Source of the DNA: Saprospiraceae bacterium
Lineage (GTDB): Bacteria > Bacteroidota > Bacteroidia > Chitinophagales > Saprospiraceae
Length of the DNA stretch: 64,000 bases
Reading direction: 5' to 3'
Assembly: GCA_018057925.1 (NCBI GenBank)
Contig: JAGPCT010000004.1
Coordinates: 1-64,000 of the forward strand
Shown: positions 8,426-16,990 of the stretch, piece by piece
How positions within the stretch are numbered: position 1 is the stretch's first letter
How the letters are laid out: each line of letters opens with the position of its first letter
Translations under genes and position numbers: made by a program
The notes under the pieces: generated by a model
What the model was told of the DNA's origin: nothing
Seen by the model: the letters and a program-made list of their open reading frames with translations, nothing else
Database searches by the model: none

Positions 8426-10828
8426 ATGAAACAAAGTAAAACAATCGCAATCTTCTTTTTACTTTTTACTTTTACTGCATCTTATGGTCAACAAGAATTA
8501 AAATTGTCCTCACTTTTTCAGGAAAATGTGAAAAGTGGCATTGCTCTTATTGACAACTCGCATTTAACGGCGTTGACCATTGACCAATCCGTACTGAAAA
8601 CATTGAGGCAGAGCGCTCCCGATAAATTTACACTAAATATCCCTAGTGCTCGATATGGTAATTTTGAACTGTCTTTACACAAAGCAGAGGTTTTTTCATC
8701 CGGATTTAAAGTGACGCTTTCATCCGGTAATAAGGCAGAAGGAGATGTGGGCATACATTATAGCGGGGTAATAAATGGGGACCTCAACTCCATAGTTGCC
8801 ATAAGTATATATGAAGATTGCATAAGTGGCATCATCAGCAATCATACAGGGAACTTCAATTTAGGAAAGATAAAAGACAATGAAAAATATGTACTTTATA
8901 GTGATCGTGATTACAAGTCTGACCGACTAAGAAGTTGTGGTGTTATTGATAGTCATTTTCCCTATGAGATGCCTACACGAGATGCAATCGGGGAAAGGAG
9001 AGCCAAAACTGTTTTGGTATATGCGGAGGGTGATTATGACTTGTTGCAACAGTTGGGAAGTGTAAGTACTGTGACCAATTATCTTACAACTATTTTAAGT
9101 CAAGGCATCATCTTGTTTCAAAATGACGGCATTGATACAAAAGTTAATGAGTTGAAAATCTGGGACACAGCAAGCCCTTATGTTCCGGGACCTGATGATT
9201 ATAAAGCCGATGATTATTTAGTCACTTTTCGAAACACCTATAAGAATGGCTTTAATGGTAACGTCGCTATTTTAATGACCTCTCAGAGCATTGGAGGCGG
9301 GTTGGCTGCTGACATTGGTGGAATATGTAAGTCTGATAAGTCCCTAAGCATGGCTGTTACAGACTTGAAAGGCGATGTAAAGAATGTACCTGAATATTCA
9401 TGGGATGTATCTGTGTGGGTTCATGAAATAGGACACCTACTCGGATCTCGCCACACACATGCTTGTGTATGGAACGGCAACAATACTCAGATAGATGACT
9501 GCGCAAGTGTATATCAATACAATAAGGGAGCATCGATACAAGATCTGGAAGGTGGCGCCTGCTTCGACCCTAATAATCCCATTTTACCCGCCAATGGTGG
9601 ATTCATAATGAGTTATTGCGATTTTATTGAGACCGTGGGAACCAATCTGTCTTTGGGCTTCGGACAACAATCCGGCAATGTTATTAGAAATGCTATCGCT
9701 AATTGTATTGGAGGAGGTCAAGGTGAAGACCTATCAGCATCTCCCAACCCTTTGGTTTTTACCGATAAAGGAGGTTGTCTTAACTTAGATATTATTTCTA
9801 AGAACCCTTGGCAGATAGGATATGACCCCAAATATCCGCCTTATTTTCTAACTAAGTTGCCACCCAGCAACGGTTCAGGAAATGCTACAGTCGAACTATG
9901 CGCTTCCCAAAACACTTTGCCGCTTCTGTTAGGTTTTCCTCTTTATATTACAGATGGCACCAATACCATAGAAGTTAAAGTACGTCAAGAAGCTATTAAG
10001 GATCCTACTGCTTTATTCTTTCCCGGCGATAAAACGATTGCCAAAGCTGAAGGCGACTTTGTAAATATCGATATATTGACAAATACAGACTGGAAGCTGA
10101 TTCAAAACGCTTACGACACATGGGTTGTCATTAAATCTACTAAATCAGGAACAACCAATGCTAAATTTAATCTGGAAGTATTGAAAAATTCGACCGGCTT
10201 AAACCGTTATGCAAAAATAGGATTGGTCTATAATAATGGCTTAGACACCACCTATTTTACGGTTAGCCAGCCTTCTATCGGATCGGGCTATATCAATGTC
10301 CCTTCTGATTTTTCAGCCGGTTCTTATGAGAATACATACTCATTCAATGTTTATTCTGACCTTGAGTGGGAGATCACCGATATCTCCGGAGGATGGATGG
10401 ACCCAAGCCCTAAGAAAGGAAAGGGTAATGGTACCGTCCTGGTTAAAATAGCAGCAAATGGCGACCCTAACGAAAGAAATGGAACGCTGACATTTACGGC
10501 TAAGCTTGCCGGAGGTGACATTGTAAAAACAATAAAAATTAATCAGCTTCAACAAAGATCGGAAGAATCACCCAATCAGGTGAAAGTATTCCCCAACCCT
10601 GCTTCCAACAACTTAAATATTCAGTTGAGTTCAAGAAGCGAATCGCCATTGCAGATTACACTTGTTTCATCAGATGGCAAAGCTGTAAAATATTTAGAAA
10701 AAGGAAAATCTATCATCGGTAATTATAGCAAAGAGTTTGACCTGTCGGGCATTTCCAGTGGTTATTATACACTAATAATGCAATATGACAATCAAGTCAA
10801 AAGAGAAAAAATTATCATAATTCAATAA
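8426..10828 (+). CDS. Secreted M12B-like (metzincin) metalloprotease with T9SS sorting domain
   Basis: 800 residues from the ATG at 8426, which directly starts a signal peptide (ends TASYGQ). A propeptide-like region (about 25-190) precedes a reprolysin-like catalytic domain with the zinc motif HEIGHLLGSRH beginning at residue 333 and a likely Met-turn (FIMSYCDF). About residues 440-710 look like BACON/Ig-type beta domains. The last about 75 residues form a T9SS type A sorting domain (VKVFPNPASNNLNIQ ... GYYTLIMQYDNQ). The protein is therefore expected outside the cell or on its surface. It is the first gene of a tightly spaced cluster with phospho-signalling and membrane proteins, which raises the possibility that it is an effector or processing enzyme of that system. 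Confidence 0.88.
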   Translation: MKQSKTIAIFFLLFTFTASYGQQELKLSSLFQENVKSGIALIDNSHLTALTIDQSVLKTLRQSAPDKFTLNIPSARYGNFELSLHKAEVFSSGFKVTLSSGNKAEGDVGIHYSGVINGDLNSIVAISIYEDCISGIISNHTGNFNLGKIKDNEKYVLYSDRDYKSDRLRSCGVIDSHFPYEMPTRDAIGERRAKTVLVYAEGDYDLLQQLGSVSTVTNYLTTILSQGIILFQNDGIDTKVNELKIWDTASPYVPGPDDYKADDYLVTFRNTYKNGFNGNVAILMTSQSIGGGLAADIGGICKSDKSLSMAVTDLKGDVKNVPEYSWDVSVWVHEIGHLLGSRHTHACVWNGNNTQIDDCASVYQYNKGASIQDLEGGACFDPNNPILPANGGFIMSYCDFIETVGTNLSLGFGQQSGNVIRNAIANCIGGGQGEDLSASPNPLVFTDKGGCLNLDIISKNPWQIGYDPKYPPYFLTKLPPSNGSGNATVELCASQNTLPLLLGFPLYITDGTNTIEVKVRQEAIKDPTALFFPGDKTIAKAEGDFVNIDILTNTDWKLIQNAYDTWVVIKSTKSGTTNAKFNLEVLKNSTGLNRYAKIGLVYNNGLDTTYFTVSQPSIGSGYINVPSDFSAGSYENTYSFNVYSDLEWEITDISGGWMDPSPKKGKGNGTVLVKIAANGDPNERNGTLTFTAKLAGGDIVKTIKINQLQQRSEESPNQVKVFPNPASNNLNIQLSSRSESPLQITLVSSDGKAVKYLEKGKSIIGNYSKEFDLSGISSGYYTLIMQYDNQVKREKIIIIQ

Positions 10829-10866
10829 CGCACGATTGCCTTTTTCAAAACATAAAATTAATTATT

Positions 10867-11739
10867 ATGAAAAATATTATAATTCTATTATTCATAGTGG
10901 CATTTGCCGCTCCTTCCACGGCTCAAGTTTATATTGGAGTAAAATTAGGTTTAGCTCCGTCACTGATGAGCTATCAATCATTGGCAAGTCATAAAAGTCA
11001 ACCTTCATGGCTTAATCCTATCGCAGGTGTCATGGCTGAGATTCCCATTGTATTTGGCTTCTCTATTCAGCCGGAAGTACAGTTTGTTACCAGAGGCTCT
11101 AATTTAAAAGCATATCGTACCGGCGATAAAGCTAAAGCAGTTATCAAAGAGGGGGACTATTTTTCTGATTATTCCCTCGATAATCTAGCAAAAGCAGAAG
11201 ATAGGGACAATGGCTTTGCCGAGCAAACCGAGCAATTTAAGCTGCCCAATCTGTATGAAAACATCAGTGTTAAACTCAACTATATCGAAGCCCACCTTAT
11301 GTTCAAGTATGAATTTATGGGCGGCGGTAATGGTGTTTATGTAGAATTGGGGCCTTATTATTCTTTAGGCATTAGCTCAAAGGGAAAGAGCACCCTTGTC
11401 AATCCCGAAGGTAAAAAAACATCCTCTACTCAATTGACTGCCATTGATGCTTCGTTGACAGAAAATTATACCGACCTCATCAAGTCTTATACCAAGGATT
11501 ACTATCTGGACTTTAAACCAATGAAAGGAGATAAGAAAGATTTTACATATAAAAAGTCTGATATGGGATTAGCTGTCGGTGCCGGACTGTATAAAGACCT
11601 TGATTTTGGACGATTGTACTTTGATGGACGATTGCTTTGGGGATTAAGTAATATTAATGGAAAACCTAATACGAGCTCGACCACAAAAAGCCGCTCATTA
11701 CAACTTTCAATTACCTATTTGATCCCGTTGGGAGGCTAA
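10867..11739 (+). CDS. PorT-like outer-membrane beta-barrel protein
   Basis: 290 residues with a signal peptide (IVAFAAPSTAQ) and the alternating pattern of a small outer-membrane beta-barrel, as in the PorT/OMP_b-brl_2 group (VYIGVKLGLAPSLMSY at the mature N-terminus, LQLSITYLIPLGG at the end). A long polar insertion around residues 85-115 and another around 165-215 are probably loops. It lies 38 bases after the protease gene and 24 before the zinc-ribbon gene, so it is likely co-transcribed. No specific function can be assigned beyond an outer-membrane component. Confidence 0.75.
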   Translation: MKNIIILLFIVAFAAPSTAQVYIGVKLGLAPSLMSYQSLASHKSQPSWLNPIAGVMAEIPIVFGFSIQPEVQFVTRGSNLKAYRTGDKAKAVIKEGDYFSDYSLDNLAKAEDRDNGFAEQTEQFKLPNLYENISVKLNYIEAHLMFKYEFMGGGNGVYVELGPYYSLGISSKGKSTLVNPEGKKTSSTQLTAIDASLTENYTDLIKSYTKDYYLDFKPMKGDKKDFTYKKSDMGLAVGAGLYKDLDFGRLYFDGRLLWGLSNINGKPNTSSTTKSRSLQLSITYLIPLGG

Positions 11740-11763
11740 TATTTATCCATAATACTTTTTGTC

Positions 11764-12660
11764 ATGAAATGTAAAAATTGTGGGACGCATAATAGTAATC
11801 AGGCCTTAAAGTGCCAAAACTGTAATGCGCCTTTAGATGGGTCGATGGTAGAAAGTCACAACCCTACTTCTAAAAGCCATGGAATGGTAGTGTGCAAAAA
11901 CTGTAAGACGAGCAATCCGAATGATGCCCTCAAGTGCAGAAATTGTAATGCTCCACTTGACGGATCTATGGTGTCAGAGTCCAAGTCTAAGGTTATCCCG
12001 GGACAGGTTGTGTGTAAAAATTGCAAAACAGCCAATCCGATAGATGCCCTCAAGTGTATGAATTGCAATGCTCCCTTGGATGGGTCTATGGCAATACAAC
12101 ACGACAAGGGAAAGATACCAAAAGAAAAACCTGGAAAGATTGACAAATCAACAACAGCCATACATCAAAATACGGATAAACAGCGCATTTGCCCACATTG
12201 CTCTTATCCCAATCAAGCCACAGCTCTCACATGTGTTAGATGTCGCACATCCCTTAATATAGATAAAGCACCGGTGTCCAGGTCAGAAGTAGAACCTAAA
12301 AGCAAACCTGCTAAAAACAAGGAAACAATGGGGCTAACCGTCAACCCTTGGGCTGAAAAACCGGTAATTCCCGATAAATATCATCTTATACCATTAAAGA
12401 GTGACTTTACGACATCGGGAGAGCCCATCCACTTAAAGGAGGGAAGTAATAATCTGAATAGAGCAAATCTTGATCCAGGCAACACATCCATCACCTCCTC
12501 CAGTCAAGCTGTAATAAAACAGGATGGCGGAAAGTGGATACTCGAGGACACCAGTTCGATGATGACCACCTTTGTCAAGGTCAACGGAGCAACAGAGCTG
12601 AATGACGGCGATATCATTCTAATGGGAAACAAATTATTCCGATTTTCGAAAGAATCATGA
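11764..12660 (+). CDS. Zinc-ribbon repeat protein with degenerate FHA-like C-terminus
   Basis: 298 residues with no signal peptide. Four CxxC...CxxC zinc-ribbon modules lie in the first 165 residues; the first three are near-identical (CKNC..., CPLD/APLDGSMV). A low-complexity linker follows, then a C-terminal segment (about 205-298) with FHA-like beta topology (NNLNRANLDPG, KVNGATELNDGDIILMG). The FHA signature residues are changed: the usual SxxH appears as SSSQ, so phosphothreonine binding may be lost. The stop overlaps the next kinase gene by 4 bases (ATGA), implying translational coupling. A scaffold or kinase partner role is inferred. The internal repeats suggest recent duplication. Confidence 0.72.
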   Translation: MKCKNCGTHNSNQALKCQNCNAPLDGSMVESHNPTSKSHGMVVCKNCKTSNPNDALKCRNCNAPLDGSMVSESKSKVIPGQVVCKNCKTANPIDALKCMNCNAPLDGSMAIQHDKGKIPKEKPGKIDKSTTAIHQNTDKQRICPHCSYPNQATALTCVRCRTSLNIDKAPVSRSEVEPKSKPAKNKETMGLTVNPWAEKPVIPDKYHLIPLKSDFTTSGEPIHLKEGSNNLNRANLDPGNTSITSSSQAVIKQDGGKWILEDTSSMMTTFVKVNGATELNDGDIILMGNKLFRFSKES

Positions 12661-13910
12661 GTGCCATTCAATACATATCCGAACAATCAGGCATCGATAT
12701 TTTAAACAACCTGCAAAAAGTAGGAGAATATCGTCTGGGCGACGTCCTGGGTGAAGGAAGGTTTGGAATAGTATATAAGGGTATTCATATTCATACGGGT
12801 GAAGATGTTGCTATCAAGTTTTTAAAAATATGGTCGGTGCCAGATCATGCACGGCCTAATTTAAAAAAACGATTTGAATTGGAATTTGAAACCGGACAAA
12901 TCAAGAGTGACTTTTTGATAAACTCAATAAAGATGGATCAGATAGATGGGATTCCATACTTTGTCATGGATTTTTGCTCCGGAGGCAACTTAGAACGGCT
13001 TCTTCAATCGAATGCATCGGAAGAAAGAAAAACACGCATTGCAGAAAATATTTTATATGGACTGCATGATTTGCATCGAAATGGAAAGATCCATAGAGAC
13101 CTTAAACCGGAGAATGTACTTTTTGATAATCTTGGAAATCCACGGTTGACCGATTTTGGTATATCAGGGCATATCAATATTCAGTTAACCGTGGTTAACA
13201 ATGACGATAAGCCGGAACAGGTGTTTGGGAGTTATGCTTACATGGCCCCCGAACAACTTTCTCCAACAAAGCGCAAAAACACACTGCTTCCGACTATAGA
13301 TATATTCTCATTTGGTGTTGTTTGCTTTGAGTTGATGACCGGTAAGTTGCCATTCGGCCCGTGGAATCACTTCGATGATATTGATCCGTATATAAGAAGG
13401 GCGGCGGCAGGAGATCATGATGAACTGGAAGATTATATTGACCCTCTTTGGAGACATATAATTCACAAGTGTCTCATAGCAGATAGGGAACAACGGTTTC
13501 AAAACATTGGTGAAATATTATCCTTGTTAAATCCGGACAATAGAAATATTAATCAGGTAGTGAATACAACATTCTCTTTACAGATACTGGATGGTGAAGA
13601 GTTTGGACGTATTTATCCGGCTACAGTACAAAGCATTTTGAGAATGGGGCGAGAGTCCGATGCCACAGACAATGAAATAGCATTACAAGAGACCATTTCC
13701 AATTACATCTCAAGAAGACATGCAACATTTGAAAATATTGAAGGCGAAGTCTATATCAGAGATGGACAGTGGGATGATTCACAAGGTATATGGTGTAAGT
13801 CCAAAAATGGAACGTATGTCAATGGTATTAAAATAAATCCGAATGATGGCCTAAAATTATATAGAGACGATATCATAACCATAGGAAACACATCGATTAA
13901 AATTTTTTAA
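12657..13910 (+). CDS. Ser/Thr protein kinase with C-terminal FHA domain
   Basis: 417 residues, cytoplasmic. A Hanks-type kinase domain spans about 24-295: glycine loop GEGRFGIVYKG, ATP-binding Lys54 (VAIKFLK), catalytic HRDLKPEN (146-153), DFG (166-168) and APEQ. An intact FHA domain follows (about 318-417) with GRE, SRRHA and NGTYVNG, the residues that bind phosphothreonine. Kinase-FHA fusions usually read their own or a partner's phosphorylation. The start overlaps the zinc-ribbon gene stop (ATGA). In this cluster it faces a PP2C phosphatase and a second kinase, resembling in logic the threonine-phosphorylation pathway that controls type VI secretion, though no type VI structural gene is present here. 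Confidence 0.9.
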   Translation: MSAIQYISEQSGIDILNNLQKVGEYRLGDVLGEGRFGIVYKGIHIHTGEDVAIKFLKIWSVPDHARPNLKKRFELEFETGQIKSDFLINSIKMDQIDGIPYFVMDFCSGGNLERLLQSNASEERKTRIAENILYGLHDLHRNGKIHRDLKPENVLFDNLGNPRLTDFGISGHINIQLTVVNNDDKPEQVFGSYAYMAPEQLSPTKRKNTLLPTIDIFSFGVVCFELMTGKLPFGPWNHFDDIDPYIRRAAAGDHDELEDYIDPLWRHIIHKCLIADREQRFQNIGEILSLLNPDNRNINQVVNTTFSLQILDGEEFGRIYPATVQSILRMGRESDATDNEIALQETISNYISRRHATFENIEGEVYIRDGQWDDSQGIWCKSKNGTYVNGIKINPNDGLKLYRDDIITIGNTSIKIF

Positions 13911-13929
13911 CCCTTAATTAATTCATATC

Positions 13930-14916
13930 ATGCGTAGAGCAAAAGAAATACACTTAGTCAATATTTCCTTTATTGATATGCTTGCAGGTGCATTAGGAGC
14001 GACGATAATATTGTTTATTATTGTGCCTAAAGTGTCCTTTGCAGACTTAGACAAGTTGAAGTCTATAGATTCATTGTCCGTCAATAAAGCTAATATGGAT
14101 AGCGTTATTGCCAATCTACAATCCGTTGTGCCTGTCAATGACTATCAGGACTTGATTAATAGTTCGGCAAGTCTTCAAGCCGCCATCGAAACACTCAAGT
14201 CTAATGTCGCGACTATCCAGAGCCAGCTTAAAGTTAAGACAGACCAATATAATAGTGTGGCTCAAAAATATGACAGGGCGATGGCAACAATTCGCACCCT
14301 GGAAAATCAACTAAAAGCAGCGCCAAGTCCCGACCAATATAAAAAACTGGCAGCAGAGCTGGAAGCGGCTAAGAAAAAGATTGCCAACCCAATGTCGGTA
14401 CAGAAAACGGCCACAACCCCGACAACACAACCTCCCCCTACGGCTGCCAAGCCTGATGCTACGCCCGGAAAAGGCGATGCCATCTTCGGCATAGATCCTC
14501 CTCTCACTATTATGATTAATTGGGAAGACAAGAATGATCGCGTACATCTATATATGAGACAAGCGGGGACCAACAACTGGGTATTCTATCAAACTAAACG
14601 ACGTCGTGCCGCTTTCGGCACCTGGGATAATAGCCTTCGTAAATTAACCCAGAAACCCTTTGAAGCCATCGTTCAGAGAGAGGCACTCGTACCCGGAACG
14701 TATGAGATCTATGCCCAACCGGACAGAGCAGAGAAAGGTAGCGTAGATGTCTCCGGATTCATAGCAATGAAAGTTGGCGACAAACCCATTAAAAAATACA
14801 ATATAACACCCAAAAACTTTGCGGTATCAAAGCCACCTTATTCACATAGTGGAGGAGAAACACTCTTGGGTGTACTTACTGTTACAGCAGACGATATTAT
14901 CTGGGAACCAAAATAA
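13930..14916 (+). CDS. TolR/MotB-like single-pass membrane protein
   Basis: 328 residues. One N-terminal transmembrane helix (about 16-35) carries an Asp at its start (FIDMLAGALGATIILFIIV), the position and pattern of the proton-carrying Asp in ExbD/TolR/MotB. A coiled coil follows (about 75-145), then a Pro/Thr-rich linker, then a periplasmic beta domain (about 178-328; LTIMINWEDKNDRVHLYM, PGTYEIYAQ) that faintly resembles DUF2135-type domains. There is no OmpA-like peptidoglycan-binding domain. The next gene encodes an ExbB/MotA-type protein, so the two probably form an ion-driven stator. Family membership is by motif and context, not certain. Confidence 0.65.
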   Translation: MRRAKEIHLVNISFIDMLAGALGATIILFIIVPKVSFADLDKLKSIDSLSVNKANMDSVIANLQSVVPVNDYQDLINSSASLQAAIETLKSNVATIQSQLKVKTDQYNSVAQKYDRAMATIRTLENQLKAAPSPDQYKKLAAELEAAKKKIANPMSVQKTATTPTTQPPPTAAKPDATPGKGDAIFGIDPPLTIMINWEDKNDRVHLYMRQAGTNNWVFYQTKRRRAAFGTWDNSLRKLTQKPFEAIVQREALVPGTYEIYAQPDRAEKGSVDVSGFIAMKVGDKPIKKYNITPKNFAVSKPPYSHSGGETLLGVLTVTADDIIWEPK

Positions 14917-14954
14917 ATGCACAATTTTTCTAAAACTTTTAAAACTTTATAACA

Positions 14955-15692
14955 ATGAATACAAGATTAGCAAACCTCATCCTGACAGTTATTATTACCA
15001 TTGCGCTAGGCCTCATCTTGACTATTTCCTACTCCTATGCACCTAACCGCATCCTTAAATTGTTAGGCGGGGAAGTGCCACATGGTCTCATACAGCTTGC
15101 CACTTACTTCTTCTTTTTCTATGGAATGCTCGAGGTGCTTAGGTTTAATCGGTATGTTGAAAATCAAAACAAAGGGTTGTCCCTTGGACTCCTTCCGGAA
15201 AAAGAACAGTTTGTTCTCTCCGCTGATGAAGTCAACGACATTAAATTGAAAATGGTCGAAATGGAGAAAAACAATCCTTATCTTATCATAGATATGATAA
15301 AGAAAGCGTGTACTAAATTCAGGTCCAATAAAAGTGTAAGTGAATCCCTTGATATCGTATCCGCCCAGACAGATATCAATCTTAGGAATACCGATTCTGA
15401 ACAGAATCTTGTAAAGTACTTTGCATGGGCATGTCAATCAATAGGCTTGGTTGGAACAGTCTTAGGTATAGGTGCATCACTCAACGCTGCTAACCAAATA
15501 AGCAGCCAGGAAGGCATTGATTATGTTACAGGGCTTTTGGGCGTTTCTTTCGATAGTACATTGCTGGCATTGGTACTTAGTATTATTTTGATGTATGCAT
15601 ATAGCCTTGTGTCAGAAAAAATTGACAAACTCCATTCTGACAATCAGAATTACGTAATAGAAAACCTGATTAATAGAATTTATAGCAAATAA
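14955..15692 (+). CDS. MotA/TolQ/ExbB-family proton-channel protein
   Basis: 245 residues with four likely transmembrane helices: about 5-27, 44-62, 152-176 and 188-213. The last two carry the family pattern (QSIGLVGTVLGIGASLNAA, then GVSFDSTLLALVLSIILM), matching the GLLGTVxGI and T/S-rich helices of ExbB/TolQ/MotA. A cytoplasmic domain of about 85 residues separates helix 2 and helix 3. Paired with the preceding single-pass protein it would make a 5:2-type stator using ion flow. The link to kinases and a phosphatase in the same operon is unusual for this family. Spacing to the phosphatase gene is 17 bases. Confidence 0.8.
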   Translation: MNTRLANLILTVIITIALGLILTISYSYAPNRILKLLGGEVPHGLIQLATYFFFFYGMLEVLRFNRYVENQNKGLSLGLLPEKEQFVLSADEVNDIKLKMVEMEKNNPYLIIDMIKKACTKFRSNKSVSESLDIVSAQTDINLRNTDSEQNLVKYFAWACQSIGLVGTVLGIGASLNAANQISSQEGIDYVTGLLGVSFDSTLLALVLSIILMYAYSLVSEKIDKLHSDNQNYVIENLINRIYSK

Positions 15693-15709
15693 CCGTAAAA
15701 CCACTCAAG

Positions 15710-16990
15710 GTGCTTTTTCAATTCGATACTCTAACCGATATCGGGAGTAGCCGTACAATTCAACAAGATAATATCTTGGCTATTCCCCAGCTGTTGCATG
15801 ATAATCATACTGCGACAGACAATCAGTTCTATGATGATGCCAATGGGGCACTATTTGTAGTGGCTGATGGTATGGGCGGTGGACCACATGGAGAATATGC
15901 ATCTTTCATCGTTGTTGAAAGTATTCAGGAATATGTTGTGAAGAATAAAATGCTATTAAATGGTGACATTTATTCACTTATTTATGGTGCAATTCAATAT
16001 GCTAATCAACGTATTTTAAATCACCTTAAAAGCCATCCTGAAGACCAAAGCATGGGATCTACGGTTGTTATTGGCCTACTTTATCACAATGTTATTCATT
16101 TGGGTTGGGTAGGAGATAGTAGATGTTATCATGTTGTGGATCACCGGCTAATCCAGTTGACCCACGACCATTCATTGGTTCAGTCATTAGTGGATGAGGG
16201 AAGTATTACAGAAGAAGAAGCATTTGACCATCCGCGCCGAAATATCATTCAGCAAAGCCTTGGTATGCCGGAAGTGATTCCTTCCTATGAAAGGTATTCG
16301 GTTCAAGCCGATCAGAAATTGATCTTTTGTTCAGATGGACTCAACTCAATGATTCGTGATAGTGAAATATTGTCTATCGCTGACATGAATATCCCTGTCA
16401 CAGAGATTGTTACCAATTTAGTAGCTGCCGCAAATGACGCCGGAGGACACGACAATATTTCTTGTATTGGTGTAAATCTTTTTTCTTCGCCGAGAGGGCA
16501 AAAGAGTAATTATAAACAAGGAGATAGTGCCATCACTGAAAATTCAACAAGGAAAAAGATTCCAACAGCTTTGTTATTGTTGTGCTCTGTATTGATTTTG
16601 GCCTTCGTCTTGGTTGTCCGTTTTTTATCTCAATCAAATAATAGTGAAGCTAAAATCGCCAATAAAGCACCAATAATTCCTTTGGATAAAAATGCCGATA
16701 CCTCTTTTTCACAAGATGTCCGTGTTGGCTCCAAGTCTGAATCATCCACGCCTATTGATGGAGACTACTTTATTCGGGTAAAGGTCTTTTCCGATAGTAT
16801 CCCTGCCGTACACTTTCTTAAAGAAGTTCAATTGTCAATGCCTCAACTCACTTTTTATTTGAATCATCCTTCTAATGGTTTGTTTGAGATAGTCACACAA
16901 AGTTTTCCGGATAAGAAATCTGCTAACAGACATCTTGGTTTGATAAAATACCCGGAAGCAGTAGTCATTTTTAAAAACAATAAAGAGTGA
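15710..16990 (+). CDS. Membrane-anchored PP2C phosphatase with SPOR-like tail
   Basis: 426 residues from a GTG start. A PP2C domain (1-260) has metal-site residues in QQDN (Asp20), VVADGMGGG (Asp53), CSDGLN and GGHDNIS, plus GDSR; catalysis should be intact. One transmembrane helix (about 284-304) follows. The C-terminal part (about 345-426) shows a beta-alpha-beta pattern like a SPOR domain (YFIRVKVFSDSIPA ... KKSANRHLGLIKYPEAVVI), which would lie in the periplasm. SPOR domains usually bind denuded peptidoglycan, so phosphatase activity could be coupled to wall state (inference). The stop overlaps the start of the next kinase by 4 bases (GTGA). Confidence 0.85.
   Translation: MLFQFDTLTDIGSSRTIQQDNILAIPQLLHDNHTATDNQFYDDANGALFVVADGMGGGPHGEYASFIVVESIQEYVVKNKMLLNGDIYSLIYGAIQYANQRILNHLKSHPEDQSMGSTVVIGLLYHNVIHLGWVGDSRCYHVVDHRLIQLTHDHSLVQSLVDEGSITEEEAFDHPRRNIIQQSLGMPEVIPSYERYSVQADQKLIFCSDGLNSMIRDSEILSIADMNIPVTEIVTNLVAAANDAGGHDNISCIGVNLFSSPRGQKSNYKQGDSAITENSTRKKIPTALLLLCSVLILAFVLVVRFLSQSNNSEAKIANKAPIIPLDKNADTSFSQDVRVGSKSESSTPIDGDYFIRVKVFSDSIPAVHFLKEVQLSMPQLTFYLNHPSNGLFEIVTQSFPDKKSANRHLGLIKYPEAVVIFKNNKE

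Noticed and set aside
13930-15692. A Zorya defence system
   Set aside because: An ExbB/MotA-like and a TolR/MotB-like pair are present, but there is no OmpA-like domain on the second protein and no ZorC, ZorD or ZorE neighbour.
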